A program made the position numbers and the translations under genes. A stretch of DNA of 64,000 nucleotides from Rhynochetos jubatus (Eukaryota > Chordata > Aves > Eurypygiformes > Rhynochetidae). Of this stretch, positions 23,723 through 36,489 are shown one piece after another. The notes under the pieces are model-generated. The model ran no database searches, had not been told where the DNA came from, and saw nothing but the letters and a program-made list of their open reading frames with translations. Location of the stretch: assembly GCA_027574665.1 (NCBI GenBank), contig CM050650.1, positions 103,017,086 through 103,081,085 on the forward strand, written 5' to 3'. Position 1 is the stretch's first letter, and the number at the start of each line of letters is the position of its first letter.

Positions 23723-26700
23723 TTGGTGGCACTTTGCAAGACACAACTTTGTAAATTTCTTTCTTGGAAAATAATAAATTGGACACAAGCCCTAAACTGG
23801 AAATTATTGCAGGTTGAAATTTAGACATTAGAGTGAAAAGTGTAGTAGTTCCTTTCTACCACCCTTATATCTGTTTCTGCATACCTGTTTTTGGCTATTG
23901 TGGGAGAAAAAATACTGGCTAGACACACTTTGGATTGATTCAGTATGACTTTATGTTCATTATTATAATCTCTTCGGGTTTATGACTTACTGCCTTTAGT
24001 TATTATTTGTATTACCCCAGTGCTTTTGATTGGAGTTACCTTGTGCTAAACAAAGAGGATCACGGCCTTGGAAGACTTGTTCTGAAAGTATTTGTCCTGT
24101 CTTTAGTCAGTATCTGGTCTGCCTTTAGTCTGTTTTCAAGTTTTGTGTTTTATTTCACATTATTCAAATGAAATGACTGTGGTTTCATAATCAGAGACTG
24201 CTGTTCTTGCTGTATTTATCAAAGACCAAATGCTAAAAATACTGCACCACAATCTTTTGCTTGAAGTATGGCTCCAGAGAAATAAAATGTGTAAATGGGC
24301 CATTTTCTGATAAAGTAAAAGCAAAAGTATAAACTCCTTAATTCCATTTTAATTATTTAAATTAAGACTTTTTAAATTTTACTTAATTAATCTATTGTAT
24401 TTAAACTTCACATTAAAATATTCCTTCTGTAATGCTAATCAGAATGGTAAGTGATTATCAAGTAGTACAATGTTTGCCTGGGGTAAAATTTATTTTCATA
24501 AGAAATGTAATATTTCCTATTCAAATATGCAAGCTGTTCAAATCTTCTCCAAGATAATGAAATCTAAAGGATGATGGTTTTTTATCTCTGCTTTTCAGAC
24601 TCTTTTTCACTGCACCATAAACAAAAAGAAATTTTTTGCATATTAAAGTCAAAAATCTAGCAAACCAGGATTTTCTAATGAAGATTTCTAAGCCTAATGA
24701 AAGCAAATCGTTCTCTTTCTTAATGAGAAGAACATAGGTAACATGAAATTTCAGAAACTTTCTCAAAACCTGAGTATTTGATGCATATGATGATGTTTAG
24801 TGACTTGCAGCACTTTCGTGCACGCTGCACGGCTTGCAACATCCACAAGTCTACCACAGCAGTCAATATTTGAGAGCAAGTCTGTCTGTACCTGTTTGAA
24901 AGATAAATGTGATTTGTTTGCCTGAAGCCTAAAGAAAGATTTAACACTTTGTGTATGTATTTCCTAAGTCATCAAGCATGACTTCCCCGTGCTTCCCATA
25001 CCATAAGACTTGAGGTCTTCTGTTCACTCTCAAGCCATTATCATAATCAATTTTCTTGCTGTTTATGCGTCTTCCCTGGGATTTTTGGCATCTAATACAC
25101 AGAAACTTGCAAGCAAACCTGTAGATGCCAAACTGCAGCTGCTGTTGAAAATATTCATTCTCTAATCAAATCCTGCCTAGTTATCTTCTGTCAGGGGAGG
25201 GAGTCTTTTCTTCAACCAAACTCACTGAAAAAATATTTAGTGTTCCCATTATACCTTTCTCAGACAATTGCCCCACTTCTCTTCTGCATGTTAACAGTTT
25301 ATTCAACATGTACAAGCACTAGCTACTCTATTCCAGACAAAATAAAATGTATTACCAAAGGCTGTTTAAAAATCTCAAGGGGCATTTATTCAGACTTTCT
25401 GAAATTTATACCTTGGGATGCGTCATAGTCCACCAGTACAACAAGACAATGTACAGTTCTGTCCACAGTCACCTTCCTGTATGGCATAGGTCTGCTTCTA
25501 TTAGCTAAAGCTTAAATACTGAGCTTTGGACAGAGCTGAGTTAAAATACGAGTCACTACCCACTGAAATTAAAGTTGCGGAGTTCTCCGATATGGAGAGA
25601 GTTTCTTTGAATACGATGAAACAACAAATATGCTTTGAAATTATTATGCTTTCTAATACATCACATGCTTAGACAAGTTCCCTTTTAATTTGGAAATGAT
25701 ATTGTTCTGGACCTCTCCCAAATACTGCCATCTACAGCAGATAACTCTCATTCTTCTTTCAGCCACATAGAAAAAATAACACAATCCCAAACCATATCTT
25801 AAAGCCAAATTGCAGATTGCCTAGGGGTTGCAGCTGTAATTCTCTTTGATATCTCTCTTTCCCAGTTAAAGATATCCATATCTGCCTGAGACATTTCTAT
25901 TGCCAGGATTTCTTCTCCACTGTTTATAATCTAATTCCATTTCCTATAGGAATCTCATCCTAGTCAATACTGCATTCAGCCCCTTGTTTTACTCTTCCAC
26001 TTCTTGTCACTGAAGTTTCCTTCCTCGTATGCAGCATTTCTTCCCGGTTTGCAATAATGTTTACCTACCCTTCCTGATTATACAATGGCCATTTCATGTT
26101 TCTCCCATTCAGCTGTGATCTGCCATATATCCACACTTGCTAATGAGGAGACTGCTTTGGGTCATCCTGACAAAAACTCTTTGCACATGTTGAGAGTTCT
26201 TTCTTCTGATTGCACTTCTGAAAAAATAAAGACCAGCAGTAGTTGGACTAAAACCAATCTTACATGAAGATTGCCATTATGTGGAAAGATTGCTGAAGTC
26301 AACTGTAGACAGCAAGTACTCAGATGCCATTTAAGAGTCATACATTCTGGTTTATGCTAGGAGGCCTGAGAATTTACTTCACTCTGGTATCTGGGTGTAC
26401 ACACAGCTGTATCTTGACTCCACACAGAAACTAGTTCTGGGTACACTCTGTGGCTTTTGCATGCTGGAGGCAGATGTGCAGGTATCAATGGAGGAGTAGT
26501 CTTATTTCCTCTAACCCCCTCCTAGTGAAGAAAGCAGGTTTTGGCAATAGTGGCTTGTTTGCCTTGAGGGAAAGGTAAGTATGCTGAAACACTCTGGGGC
26601 AGTCTTCCTGCTGTTCAGTTAGAAGACCAGAAACACTACACACCACAGACTCCCTTATTTCTATTGGTCACAATGCAGCTGCTATTACTGGGAACACACT

Positions 26701-28897
26701 GGGCTCATAACATTCTTGTAAAAAATTGAAAGATGGTTCCTCTCCCACAGTGTGGTACAACAATTAAACTTCTGTATAAAATGCAGAAATAAAAATGTAT
26801 GGGTGGAACTTTCCTTCACCATAAATGAGCTAGTTCAGACTATCCTTATTCCTGGTGTATACCCTTTCCTAACAGTGAGATTTCCTGATAGTATCAAGAA
26901 ATGTTTGTAGATGTCAGAACAAAACTGGGCCTAAAGAGTGTTGCTCATTGCATGGTGATGAGCCTTAAAAGCACCCAAAACAAATGTCCCTCACCTCCAC
27001 AGTGTGCTGTTCTTTTTTTCCCTGTTCCTACTGTCATGGTTAAGCCTGGGGAGCAGCTTGTTCGCCAGAGGCTCTTTATCAGGGGCTGTGACTAAGGCAG
27101 GACACAGGGAATTCTGTTTTCTTGCTCATGCATAGCCAAGTGGAGTCTGACTGAAAAAAATAAGGTTTTGTCTATCCTCTGGTAAAAATTCTCAGCAAGG
27201 GCTAAATTGGTTACCAATTTCATTGGGATTTAACTTCTCTCTTTAAAATTTCCTGGAGTTTCTTAGAGATATGTTCTCAGTAACCTCCTATCTGATAGAA
27301 ATGTCTTTCTTTCTCTAACCCTTTCATGGTACATCTCTTCCCATTTCAATCCTTACTGTGCTTTTTAAAAAAGAAACAACTTTTATAACAATCTTCAAAA
27401 TACTGGTTTTTGCCTTCTCCTACATTAGTGTCAGAGGGTAAGATATCTTTCAGTCTGCTTTCCTTTCAAAGATTTTGTCTTCACAAATTCACATGGGCTT
27501 AATTAGAGCCCTTGGCTGGAATATTTCTGGTGGAAGAAAGTTCACATTTAAAAGTCCATATTATTGCAATACATCCTATAAAGGGATCCAGAGGTAAGCA
27601 TAATATCCAACAATGAATATTGTTGTTCTTGAAGACCACTGGAAGATTTCCCATGTATTGAGGGCAAATTTTTGTGGATTGAAGTCATGCCTAAATTAGC
27701 CTAAATTTGAGCTGAAAAACGACAGCTTACTCTGCCGCAGGAGGATCCTTCACAGTTGTTCATTTTATCCCACTATTTCCTCCCCCAGGGAAGGACACAT
27801 CATTGTCTCATAATGAAGTACAGTACTTTGTGTGTAACCGTCTATATCCTATGGTGACATAACCGAGATCCTGCTGTTAAGCAGACAGACCCCTTGTAGC
27901 ACTTGCATTCCTCTGTGACATGCCATACCGATCCATGGTGCTTCTGCTTTACTAAGCTCTATTTAGCCAGGAGTTAAAGCCATTGCTATACTGTACCTAA
28001 ACAGCCTCTGTCTTCCACAGCTTTGTTTTAGCAATTCCAGATGGTTAAAGGATTAGTGGCTGTCTAAGTATGTGGATCATTAACCCTGACAAGGCAGGAT
28101 TTGAACTTTACCGTCACCAGCTTCCCCCAGAAATATCAGTTCATTAATTTATAAATGTAGGCAAAAATGTGTGCTTAGTAAACTGTGTGATCACATCTAT
28201 CACACAGCTAAGGTCTCTGGCACAGATTGATTGAAAAATAAAACAAAAAATCTGTGATGTCTTTGGAGAAAAGATTTAGTTACAGAACTGTGCAAGTTCC
28301 AGTGTCAATGGGTACTTTGCACCTCCTCTTAATGGATACAAACTGAGACAATACCGCTCCTGAGTGCTCCCGGGATCTTGTTCCATGGTTACATGACATG
28401 ACATTTCAGTGTCTCCACTTACCCATATTATTTAGTTTGGCAATACTCACAATCTAATTATTATCACTTATTTTAGTCATATTCTGACTTTGATTTATGC
28501 TACAACTTCCTTTCAGTTGTTAAGATAACGTTACTTACCAGTCACTCTCAGGATGACCTAGGGCTTTTACAGGCCACCTACCTTTCACTTTTCACTCTGA
28601 TTTTGCAAGTGTCTCTCCTAATGCTCACCCTCTTCATTTGTGTTGCCAAATACCACTGGCAATTGTAATTCTGTGTGTGCTAGTTATGCCGACTCCAATA
28701 TCTTTCTGATCTTCTATTGGATATTCTTTACTAGATGCCTGTTCACTACCTCAAGCACTCTTATCCCCTCTTTTTGATCATTTCATTATCCTTAAGGATG
28801 CTCAGCATCACTACCTTTTACCTCTCAAACCCAGAGGTCTAATGCTGTTATTTTCTGTTCAGGCCAACAGACTGCAGATACCAGCAGATATCCGAGT
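23723..28897. other. Unannotated AT-rich stretch, about 5 kb
   Basis: No recognisable repeat or gene. Open frames are at most 81 codons and unconvincing. A 17-bp LTR-like start around 27034 ('tgtcatggttaagcctg') is not backed by its surroundings. Confidence 0.5.
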
Positions 28898-29426
28898 TAT
28901 CGTGGTTTCAGCTGGGATAGAGTTAATTTTCTTCCTATGAGCTGGTATAGTGCTGTGTTTTGGATTTGGGATGAGAATAATGTTGATAGTACACTGATGT
29001 TTTAGTTGTTGCTAAGCATTTCTTACACTATATCAAGGACTTTCTGGCTTTTCATGCTACCCTGCCAGTGAGTAGGCTAGCAGTGCACGAGAGTCTGGGA
29101 GGGGACACAGCCAGGACAGCTGATCAAAACTGGCCAAAGGGATATTCCATACCATATGACATCATGCTGAACATATAAACAGAGGGGAGTTGGCAGAGGG
29201 GTGGCGGTCACTGCTTGGGGCCGGTCAGCTGGTGGTGAGCAATAGCATTGTGCATCACTTGTTTTGTATATTCTATTATTATTATTATTTTCTTTTCTGT
29301 CCTTCATCTGTCTTCATCTCAATTAATGAGTTTCACCTTTTTTTCTCATTCGCTCCCCCATCCCACTGAGGGGAGGGGTGAGCAAACGGATGTGTGATGT
29401 TCGTCTGCTTGCCGGGTTAATCCACA
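28898..29426 (+). mobile_element. Solo LTR, avian ERVL-like family, plus strand
   Basis: It begins 'tatcgtggtttcagctgg' (TG border mutated to TA) and continues with 'gatagagttaattttcttcc' (28917), a typical start of this LTR family. It has the conserved box 'ccaaagggatattcc' (29134-29148), a CRE-like 'tgacatcatg', TATA at 29174-29179, an ATT-rich run (29275-29290), 'catctcaattaatgagtttc' (29315) and the end 'gggttaatccaca' (29414-29426). No retroviral coding remnant flanks it. The flanks cgagt and aaagt are a weak match, so the target duplication is unproven. Confidence 0.85.
29174..29179 (+). promoter_or_regulatory. TATA box of the 28.9-kb LTR
   Basis: TATAAA 26 bp downstream of the conserved CCAAAGGGATATTCC box. 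The same box-to-TATA order is seen in the LTR at 33445, which supports it as the U3 core promoter. Confidence 0.6.
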
Positions 29427-30443
29427 AAAGTTATATTCACCATAAATGCTCTTGAATAACCAGGGTTTGCCAATGACATCCTCTGTGTGAAGATTTTGGC
29501 AGCCATTTTTATGATACTGAAACTGTTCCAGAGGGTGCTGGCATCTCTGACTATATATTTTCAGATGATTTTCACCTTTTTTCCTCAAGCCTATATTTAG
29601 CTTTAGTTAAATACATTAACACTGTGTAACGTGCTGTCAGACTCATAACAGAGCAAAATTTAAAGGAAGAACTTCATTTACCTTTTTGTGGCCAGTTTAT
29701 TCTTTCTAAGTGATAGCTGGTCACTGTTACCACACTTTAGATGTCTGGGAACCACCTGTTTAACTTCTAATCATCACTAGACATTTTTTACTCCATTTTG
29801 ATGGTTTTACAAATGAGTTTTTTATTCCTATCAGATAATTCTGGATACACAGGATAAATCTGTCAGAAACTCCCTCACAGAACTCCTTGACATACTTTCT
29901 ATATCTTCTGAACAGAAAGTCTCCAGCAAACCCCCAGTTTTTCCTTAATTTTTAACACACATTAATTTTTGAGAAAGGTAGCCTTTGGGAACAAAGTGGA
30001 AACTCGAACCCTCAAGACATTGAACTATTTCATCATCAACAGTTAGTATAAGGCTCTGTGTCCCTGCCCACCAGGAATGGGAATTAGACCATAAGCTTAA
30101 TTTACATAACTGAATAATGATGACTTACAGACCTTAGTGACCTGACTCAGAGTTCAATGAATTAGATAAAAAAGGTGCAGGATGGAACAAATTTCCTAAG
30201 TCATACTTACTTTGCCTCTGCTCTATTGGAAAGGTATTAATTATTTCAACAGCTTGTTCAGAAGTTCAACAGACTGAAGTTAAAATGCTGTATATTGTCA
30301 ATGATTTACCATGTGTACGTGCTACCCATCTAATTGAGAAATTCCTCTATTCAGCCAATAGGCAGTTTTGGACTGTTGCTGTGCATCTGGATGCTTCAGT
30401 TCCTTACACACCAGAAAATTAGCACAGTCAAACCATGGAAAAT
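29427..30443. other. Unannotated AT-rich stretch between LTRs
   Basis: No gag, pol or env remnants and no primer-binding site, so the LTRs on either side are not the two ends of one provirus as far as I can see. Confidence 0.55.
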
Positions 30444-31383
30444 TGTATTGGCTTTTCATGTAAAGGTTTTGGTAGTGGGGAAGGTGCTACTGGGGTGGCT
30501 TCCGTGAAAAGCTGCCAGAAACTTCCCTATGTCCGATAGACCCAATGCCAGCCAGCTCCAAGATGAAGCAGAAATTTCCCAGCAGCCTGTGGTGCAGATC
30601 ATGGTAAGGCTGGTTGTGCCCCTGCAGCCATGGAGGGTCATGGGAGAGCAGCCCAGGGACAACCATGGGTTCGATGCAGGGGGATGCCCAAAGTAGGCTG
30701 TGACCCCGTGGGCAGCCCACGCTGGAGTAGGCTCCTGGCAGGAGCTATGGCCCCATGGAGAGACGACCCCAGGCTGCAGCAGGTTTGCTGGCAGGACTTG
30801 TGACCCCAGGGGTAGCCCAGGCTGGAGCAGGCTGCTCCTGAAGGATGGCACCCTGTGGGAGGGACCCCATGTCGGAACAGTTTGTGAAGAACTGCAGCCC
30901 ATGGAAAGGACTCACATTGGAGAATTTGGTGGACAACTGTCTCCCATGGGAGGGACCCCACGCTGCAGCAGGGGTAGAGTGAGGAGTCCTCCCCATGAGG
31001 AGAAAGCATCAGCAGAGACAACATGTGATGAACTGACCATAACCTCCATTCCCTCTCCCCTTGCAAAAATGAGGAGGGAGTAGTTAAAGAAAACTGGGGG
31101 TGAAGTTGCGCCTTTGAAGAAGAGAAGGGGAGGGGGAAGGTGTTTTTAAGATTTTATTTTATTTCTCATTAACCCGATCTGATATGATTGGCAATAAATG
31201 AAACTAATTTCCCTGAGTCAAGTCTGGTTTTCCTGTGACAGTAATTGATGTATGATCTCTCCCTGTCCTTATCTCAACCCACAAGCCTGTGGTTATATTT
31301 TCTCTGCCCTGTTCTTCTGTGGATCAGAGTGATAGAGCAGCTTTGGTAGGCACCTGGCATCCAGCCAGTGTCAACGCACCATA
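30444..31383 (+). mobile_element. Solo LTR of a large avian ERV LTR family, plus strand, promoter-deleted
   Basis: It starts 'tgtattggcttttcatg' and ends 'ccagtgtcaacgcaccata' (CA border mutated to TA). It contains an AATAAA signal (31193-31198) and the R/U5 segment 'cttatctcaacccacaagcc' (31269-31288). The copy at 36490-37459 is the same family in reverse; compared with it, this one lacks roughly 200-250 bp at about 30565, the part that should hold the TATA-like promoter. The GC-rich open frames of up to 148 codons on both strands here are a by-product of an internal tandem array, not genes. No clear target duplication. Confidence 0.82.
30714..30974 (+). repeat. Degenerate 45-52 bp tandem array inside the LTR
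   Basis: About five units, each opening with a variant of 'agcccacgctggagcag' and closing with a variant of 'cccatgggaggg'. Unit starts fall near 30714, 30766, 30814, 30864 and 30910. Similar units occur in the reverse-oriented copy around 36930-37110, so the array is a family feature rather than local expansion. Confidence 0.75.
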
Positions 31384-33444
31384 AGACTGAAAGACCTTCT
31401 ACAGATGACACCACTCTTAGGACACTGTGATTAAAAATGACCAGTGTTGTGACAGCAATGAATCCAGTTAAATGGACATGTCAGTGTGTAGTAAGTTCAT
31501 TTCAGTACTCAGTGTAAAAGGAGTCTGGGCTAGTGGTTTATACTTCAGACCTCCTTTATTTGAGTGTACTATTGTTGCTTATTAGATTGTTTAAGTAAAT
31601 GACCCATAGGTTGTGCTTGTTTGGAATATCCCCTGGGGACTCCTATCCAGCAATGTCAGGCAACCATGTGTCCTCTTTCTGAGCTTCTTGGTCCCTGTTT
31701 ATAGTTACTACATGCACGTATGCCCACTGCATGCATAACTACATGCCTAGTCCCCCAGAGAACTAGGACACGTCGTAAAAGATGTCAGTGTTAAATCTAC
31801 TTGATTACTGCAGCTCCAGCTTCATCAGCTTCACAGGTTTAACAGTTCTAATGCAAGATCCCATTCTTTGATGTCCTTCATGTAGATACATGGCTCCAGC
31901 TAAGTTTGATAAACATAGTTCTTCAAAATTATTAAAGGTATTTTTAATGTAAAAAATTCACAGATGTCCTCCATGTCCTCCAATACATTTGAACATTTCA
32001 AAATGAGCATTGATATAGCTGTGCAAGTCCTAGTGAGTGATCTAATGCTTGAAAAAATATCCTCAAATAGCTTCCCCTGCTGTTGATGTTAAATGCAATC
32101 TTTTCAAAGCAGCTAATTTGCCAGTGATTCACTGAAAAAAATTCTCATTACTGGTTAGCTGCAGAATAACTTTTTCCTTGAGACTTCTTCCCCAAGGATT
32201 TCTGCATCCTGAAGCTGTGTCACTTTCCAATAACATATAAAGGTCAATCCTATTAGAAAGATTTTGTTTCATTCTGCTAGTTAGGGTGGTACTTTTATAG
32301 GCTGACAATCAACTGACAATCAGCCTATGAGATACTTTTTTGAGCAATGAACTATTTCCTTGATGTCTGGGTTCCCACTTTTAATAAGGCGAACAGGTGC
32401 TTTGGTGTTTACCCCCCTCAAAGACAAACCAAAACTGTTATGTTAAATCAACCTACTTTAAAGCTATTAGATTTGTCTACTTGACTGGTACAAGGGTTTA
32501 AGCTTTCAAAACTATGTTTTGAAGAAGATAAATGATGTAAGAGTGGGTGATTATCCTGTATGGAAAACATCTTTGTGTCCATAGAAAGGGGTCTTTTGCA
32601 TTCTTGCCTGAATCTAGACTTAGACTGAGTAATTAATTCAAAGTGCAATAAAGTATCACTTAATAACTCGTCAGACTGACTAAATGACAGAAGTTGTAGA
32701 ATACAAGTGCCCTATTTGATAAAATAGTTTCTGCTCGGTGCAGTTCAGATTAAGTCTAAAAGTAGTTTATAAATAGCAGAGAACCAGTGAGAACTGGGGC
32801 TGTTTTCAGGGATTCTGGACAGATATAAGAAACTTTTGTATATCCATGTCTGACACTGAGCAGCATTGAGAGATCCCAGTGTTTTCTATGTTAGAAGCAA
32901 AGAAAGGGCTACAGGGCTATTACCTCCTCCCTTCCTGTTCTCTCTCTAGGCAGAGGTTCCAACTCAATATTCTCCAAATTCTGCAGAACTGAGCTAGTGC
33001 AGAGATTAATACAAGTTTACAAATGTTATGGTCAGATTAACAATTATCCCTGCATAAGCTTCGGAACAAAATTAGTTAGCATCTATTGCATGAAATTATT
33101 CATGGATGTGTTCTGCTTCTGCAGTGAATATGCAGCAACACAGTCCAATCCCCCATGAGCAGACATAAGCTGGGACTCCAGAAATCACACTCCATCAGAA
33201 GTGCAAGTCCATGCACAAGAAATGAATGGAACTACTCAGCAGAATAAAATGATTCGCAGGAAGGTAAAAAGTCAGTGAGCCAAGTTGAGGTAGGAAAGAC
33301 ATTTCATCTTCCTTACTGAGACTGCAGATAAATCAAACAAGGATCTTTACCAGCTATGCAAATAGATGACGGCACCTTCATCAGGAGCAAGTAATTCTAT
33401 AATAACTCCAAAGAATACAAAATAACGCTATGTTTCAGTCGATA
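31384..33444. other. Unannotated AT-rich stretch between LTRs
   Basis: No recognisable element. A short tandem 'ctgacaatcaactgacaatc' lies near 32302. No coding signal. Confidence 0.5.
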
Positions 33445-33717
33445 TACCTGTTTTAGTCAGGACAGAGTTATTTTTCTTCAGAGTACCTGGTATGAGGTTA
33501 TGTTCTGGATTTGCCCTGAGAAGAGTACTGATAACACTGGTGGTTTTTAGTTGTTGTTAAGGGTGTTTGTACCAATTCAAGAACTTTTTCAGCTTCTGAT
33601 ACTGCATCTGCGCTCCCAACTTCTCACCACAAGCAGTGGGGTGGGTGGGCACACAGTTCAGACAGCTGACCCAAACTGACCAAAGGGATATTTCATTCCA
33701 TTGAATGTCATGCTCAA

Positions 33718-33724
33718 TATATAA
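33718..33724 (+). promoter_or_regulatory. TATA box of the 33.4-kb LTR
   Basis: TATATAA in the same position relative to the CCAAAGGGATAT box as in the LTR at 28898. Confidence 0.6.
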
Positions 33725-33983
33725 GCCAGAGGACCAGGGAACCATAGTTCGTTGTTCGTCCATTAGTTTGGTTGTTCGTTTGGTAGTTATTTCTTTTGTC
33801 AGTTGGCTTTCTCTCTTCGTAGTCTTGCTCGTGGTCTAGCTTGGACTCTGCTGCGATAGGGCTTGGTTTCTCGCTCTCAGACTCTTTGGCTCTGACTCTT
33901 GCTGCTCAGGACCTGGCTGCACATCAGGCGGCGAGTGGCAAGCAATCGTATCTTGGTTTATTTTCCATTGTTTTCATTACATG

Positions 33984-34032
33984 TTAGTATCTTTAGTATT
34001 ATTAGTATTGTTAATATTATTAGTATTACTAT
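33984..34032. repeat. ATT/AGT-rich irregular tandem run
   Basis: Repeated TTAGTAT and TTAATATT units inside the LTR. The related LTR at 3469 has the complement of the same run near 3624-3655, so it is inherited from the family. Confidence 0.7.
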
Positions 34033-34187
34033 TTAATTCCTTTATATTCAATTATTAAATTGTTTTTATCTCAATCTGTGAGTTTCATTGTCTTTTCCTC
34101 TGATTCTCTTCCACAACTGGAGGAGATGGGGGAGGTAAGCAAGAGGCTGTGTGGTATTTAATTGCTAGCTGGGATTAAACCACAGCA

Positions 34188-35529
34188 GACAGACATCTGA
34201 TGTTTGTGTCCTCATTCAAAACAGCTACAGAAAATTTTTATTTGGACATCACTGAAGTGCAACCATAACTGAGTGAAACATAATCATTACTTTAAAGTAT
34301 TACAACAAGATTACACAAGTCAATGAGAGGTAGTAATAGAGATCTCTTATAGCTGACTTTACTGGTAAATTTGTAGCCTTTTGACTGAGTTAAGGACTCA
34401 CATACTTGGAACTATTATTTTGGAAACAAAAAAAAAATGCCTTGAAAGTGTTGTTCCTGAGCACTCAAAAATACAGTACAGCAGTTCTTCAGCAGTTTTC
34501 CTCTAATATTTACTGGAGTACAGCTGTGGCAAGTAACTAGTCAGAGTCTGACTTCTTAAACAGAATTTAAGGACACAGAATCATCTAGCCAGGATATCAA
34601 GGGGATGTTCAGTGCTTAAGCACTTTGTTACACTAAGGACTGGATTTATATAAGAGTAGGCAGGTGTTGGAACGAAACCTGGTATTCTGTGCTAGATGCT
34701 GTATTGATCCTGACCAAGAGACCGTTGCATGTTTAGGAACTGGAGAACCACACAACAGTTAAACTGAGTAGGTCCAGGCCTGTGCCATGAAGCATACAGT
34801 GTGACTGTTTGTTGTGGAGCTCAAAACCCTTGGGTGCAGAATACTTCCAGCCAGCTCATTGTAACGAGGGAGGCTGTGGGCAACTCCTGCTCAGCAACAG
34901 CATTTGTGCAACCTGCATGGCCTTGGCTTTATCTAAAACTGCAGCAAGGTCCCATGTCAACAGTCTTTAGGAATAGATCTGTTTTCCTGTAAGATGTTAT
35001 ATCAACTTGAATGACCAAAAAGTTCCCTCCACAGGCAGGATCTGCTCTGAGCAGAATGTCATGGGAAAATCTATCTGGGCTCCATCTGAGGCTTCATGAA
35101 CATGGGGTGCCCAGCACCTAACGTGACTTAAGACTTGCTTGCTCTCTATATTCCTCTTCTTATTCTGCCTTATTAAAACAGGTACTTTATTAAGTCATTT
35201 GCTGCTGGTCTTATTGAGAACCAGAAAGGACCCCGCATCATATCTTTCATCTCACCTCACCCCACCACACGTGATGGTGCAGAACAGAAGCATCCTGTAT
35301 AGTTCAAGGAAAAAGATGGACAATTGCATTGATAAAGCTGGAATATTTCTTTTGCATTATTTTGCTATTTCTTACTGACCATCTCTAGCAATCCTTGCTG
35401 GGTGTGCTTTTCTCTCAAAGGATTTCAAGTTAAGAACCAAGACATCAACAGATGTTCAAATACTTTCCAGTGACACAGAGCAAATACTTCCAGATGACCC
35501 CAGCTTTTGAATTGTGCCTCCTCTTGCCA
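34188..35529. other. Unannotated stretch
   Basis: No element recognised. The segment 34640-34990 is slightly richer in GC than its neighbourhood but has no family resemblance that I can see. Confidence 0.5.
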
Positions 35530-35879
35530 AGGAGAGCTCCAAGAGCTCTCTACCACTACCTAAAAGGAGGTTGTAGAAAAGTGAGTGTCAGTCTGTTCTC
35601 CCAAGCAACAAGCAATAAGACAACACGCAATGGCCTCAAGTTGCACCAGGAGGGGTGTAGATTAGATACTAGGAAAACTTTCTTCACCAAAAGGTCTTTC
35701 AAGCATTGGAACAGGCTGCCTGTGAAAGTGGTTAAGTCACCATCCCTGAAGGTATTTAAAAGACATGTAGATGTGGCATTAGGGACCTGGCTTAGTGGTG
35801 GACTTGGCAGTGCTAGGTTAACAGGTTGGACTTGATGATCTTAAAGGTCTTTTCCAGCCTAAACAACTTTATTATTCTA
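35530..35879 (+). mobile_element. CR1 LINE 3' end, plus strand (CR1-E/J-like)
   Basis: The translated blocks 'YHYLKGGCRKVSVSLFSQAT', 'NGLKLHQEG', 'RLDTRKTFFTKR' and 'KVVKSPSLKVFKRHVDVAL' are the ORF2 C-terminus and match the copy ending at 23637 segment by segment. The 3' untranslated part ends 'ttattattcta', a mutated octamer tail. The coding frame is open for most of 35452-35835, but the copy is truncated at its 5' side and cannot encode a working protein. Confidence 0.92.
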
Positions 35880-36489
35880 AGAGCCAGTAAATTTTTGCAA
35901 CCAGGCATCCAAGACATGAGTCCATTTCAAAGTGTCTGCCATCAGCCATTGCTGCCCTGTCTCCAGTCCCTAGCAGTCATCAGATTGCTATCTCAAGGAA
36001 CTGCAGTAGAAGTGAACACAAAAAAATTAGCTACACGAAAAATAAAAATACCACATTGTGTATGTTCACCTGCATACATAAAGTGATATATCACTGGGCT
36101 CTGCACATATATAACCCATGAGAAAGAGTCACAGACAGTATTTCAGGAGAGAGCACAGACGTCATGGTCCTATTAAAGGGGATTTGAACAATCCCGTAAT
36201 ACCATGGAGAGAAGTCAAAATGGTACAGCTTCCAGAGCTGAAGGAAATCACTAACAACTACACAAAGGTCCTACCTCATCTCACCTTAGATAGTCCTCAG
36301 CACTGTGACAAGTCCAATAAATGTCACCCAGGTTGAAATATCACATAGTAACAGCTTGTGCTCCTTTGTGTGTGTATGTAAGAAAAAATAGACACACATA
36401 TCTGCTGAGATATCTGTAATATTTGTTACAGATTTCAACTAGTCTATCTAATTAGAGTTTTAAGGTATGAGCATTCAGAAGTCCATTGC
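35880..36489. other. Unannotated stretch
   Basis: No repeat recognised. Two open frames of 72-86 codons without family resemblance. Confidence 0.5.

Larger units (their letters stand above)
33445..34187 (+). mobile_element. Solo LTR, avian ERVL-like family, plus strand
   Basis: The start 'tacctgttttagtcagg' is a mutated form of the family border, followed by 'gacagagttatttttcttca' (33461). It has the box 'ccaaagggatat' (33680-33691), TATATAA (33718-33724), a CT/TTCG-rich leader (33745-33870), a long run of ATT/AGT units (33984-34032), 'ttatctcaatctgtgagttt' (34067) and the end 'attaaaccacagca' (34174-34187). It is about 210 bp longer than the copy at 28898, mainly between TATA and the ATT-rich run. 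No provirus internal region. No exact target duplication. Confidence 0.85.

Noticed and set aside
27034..27075. Start resembling an LTR border ('tgtcatggttaagcctg')
   Set aside because: Only about 17 bp fit; the following sequence does not match the LTR families seen elsewhere and no 3' border is present.
30456..31083. Open frames of 77-148 codons on both strands, Trp/Ser/Pro- or Gly-rich
   Set aside because: They lie inside an LTR whose GC-rich 45-52 bp tandem units keep frames open on both strands. No domain, and the same frames appear in the reverse-oriented copy.
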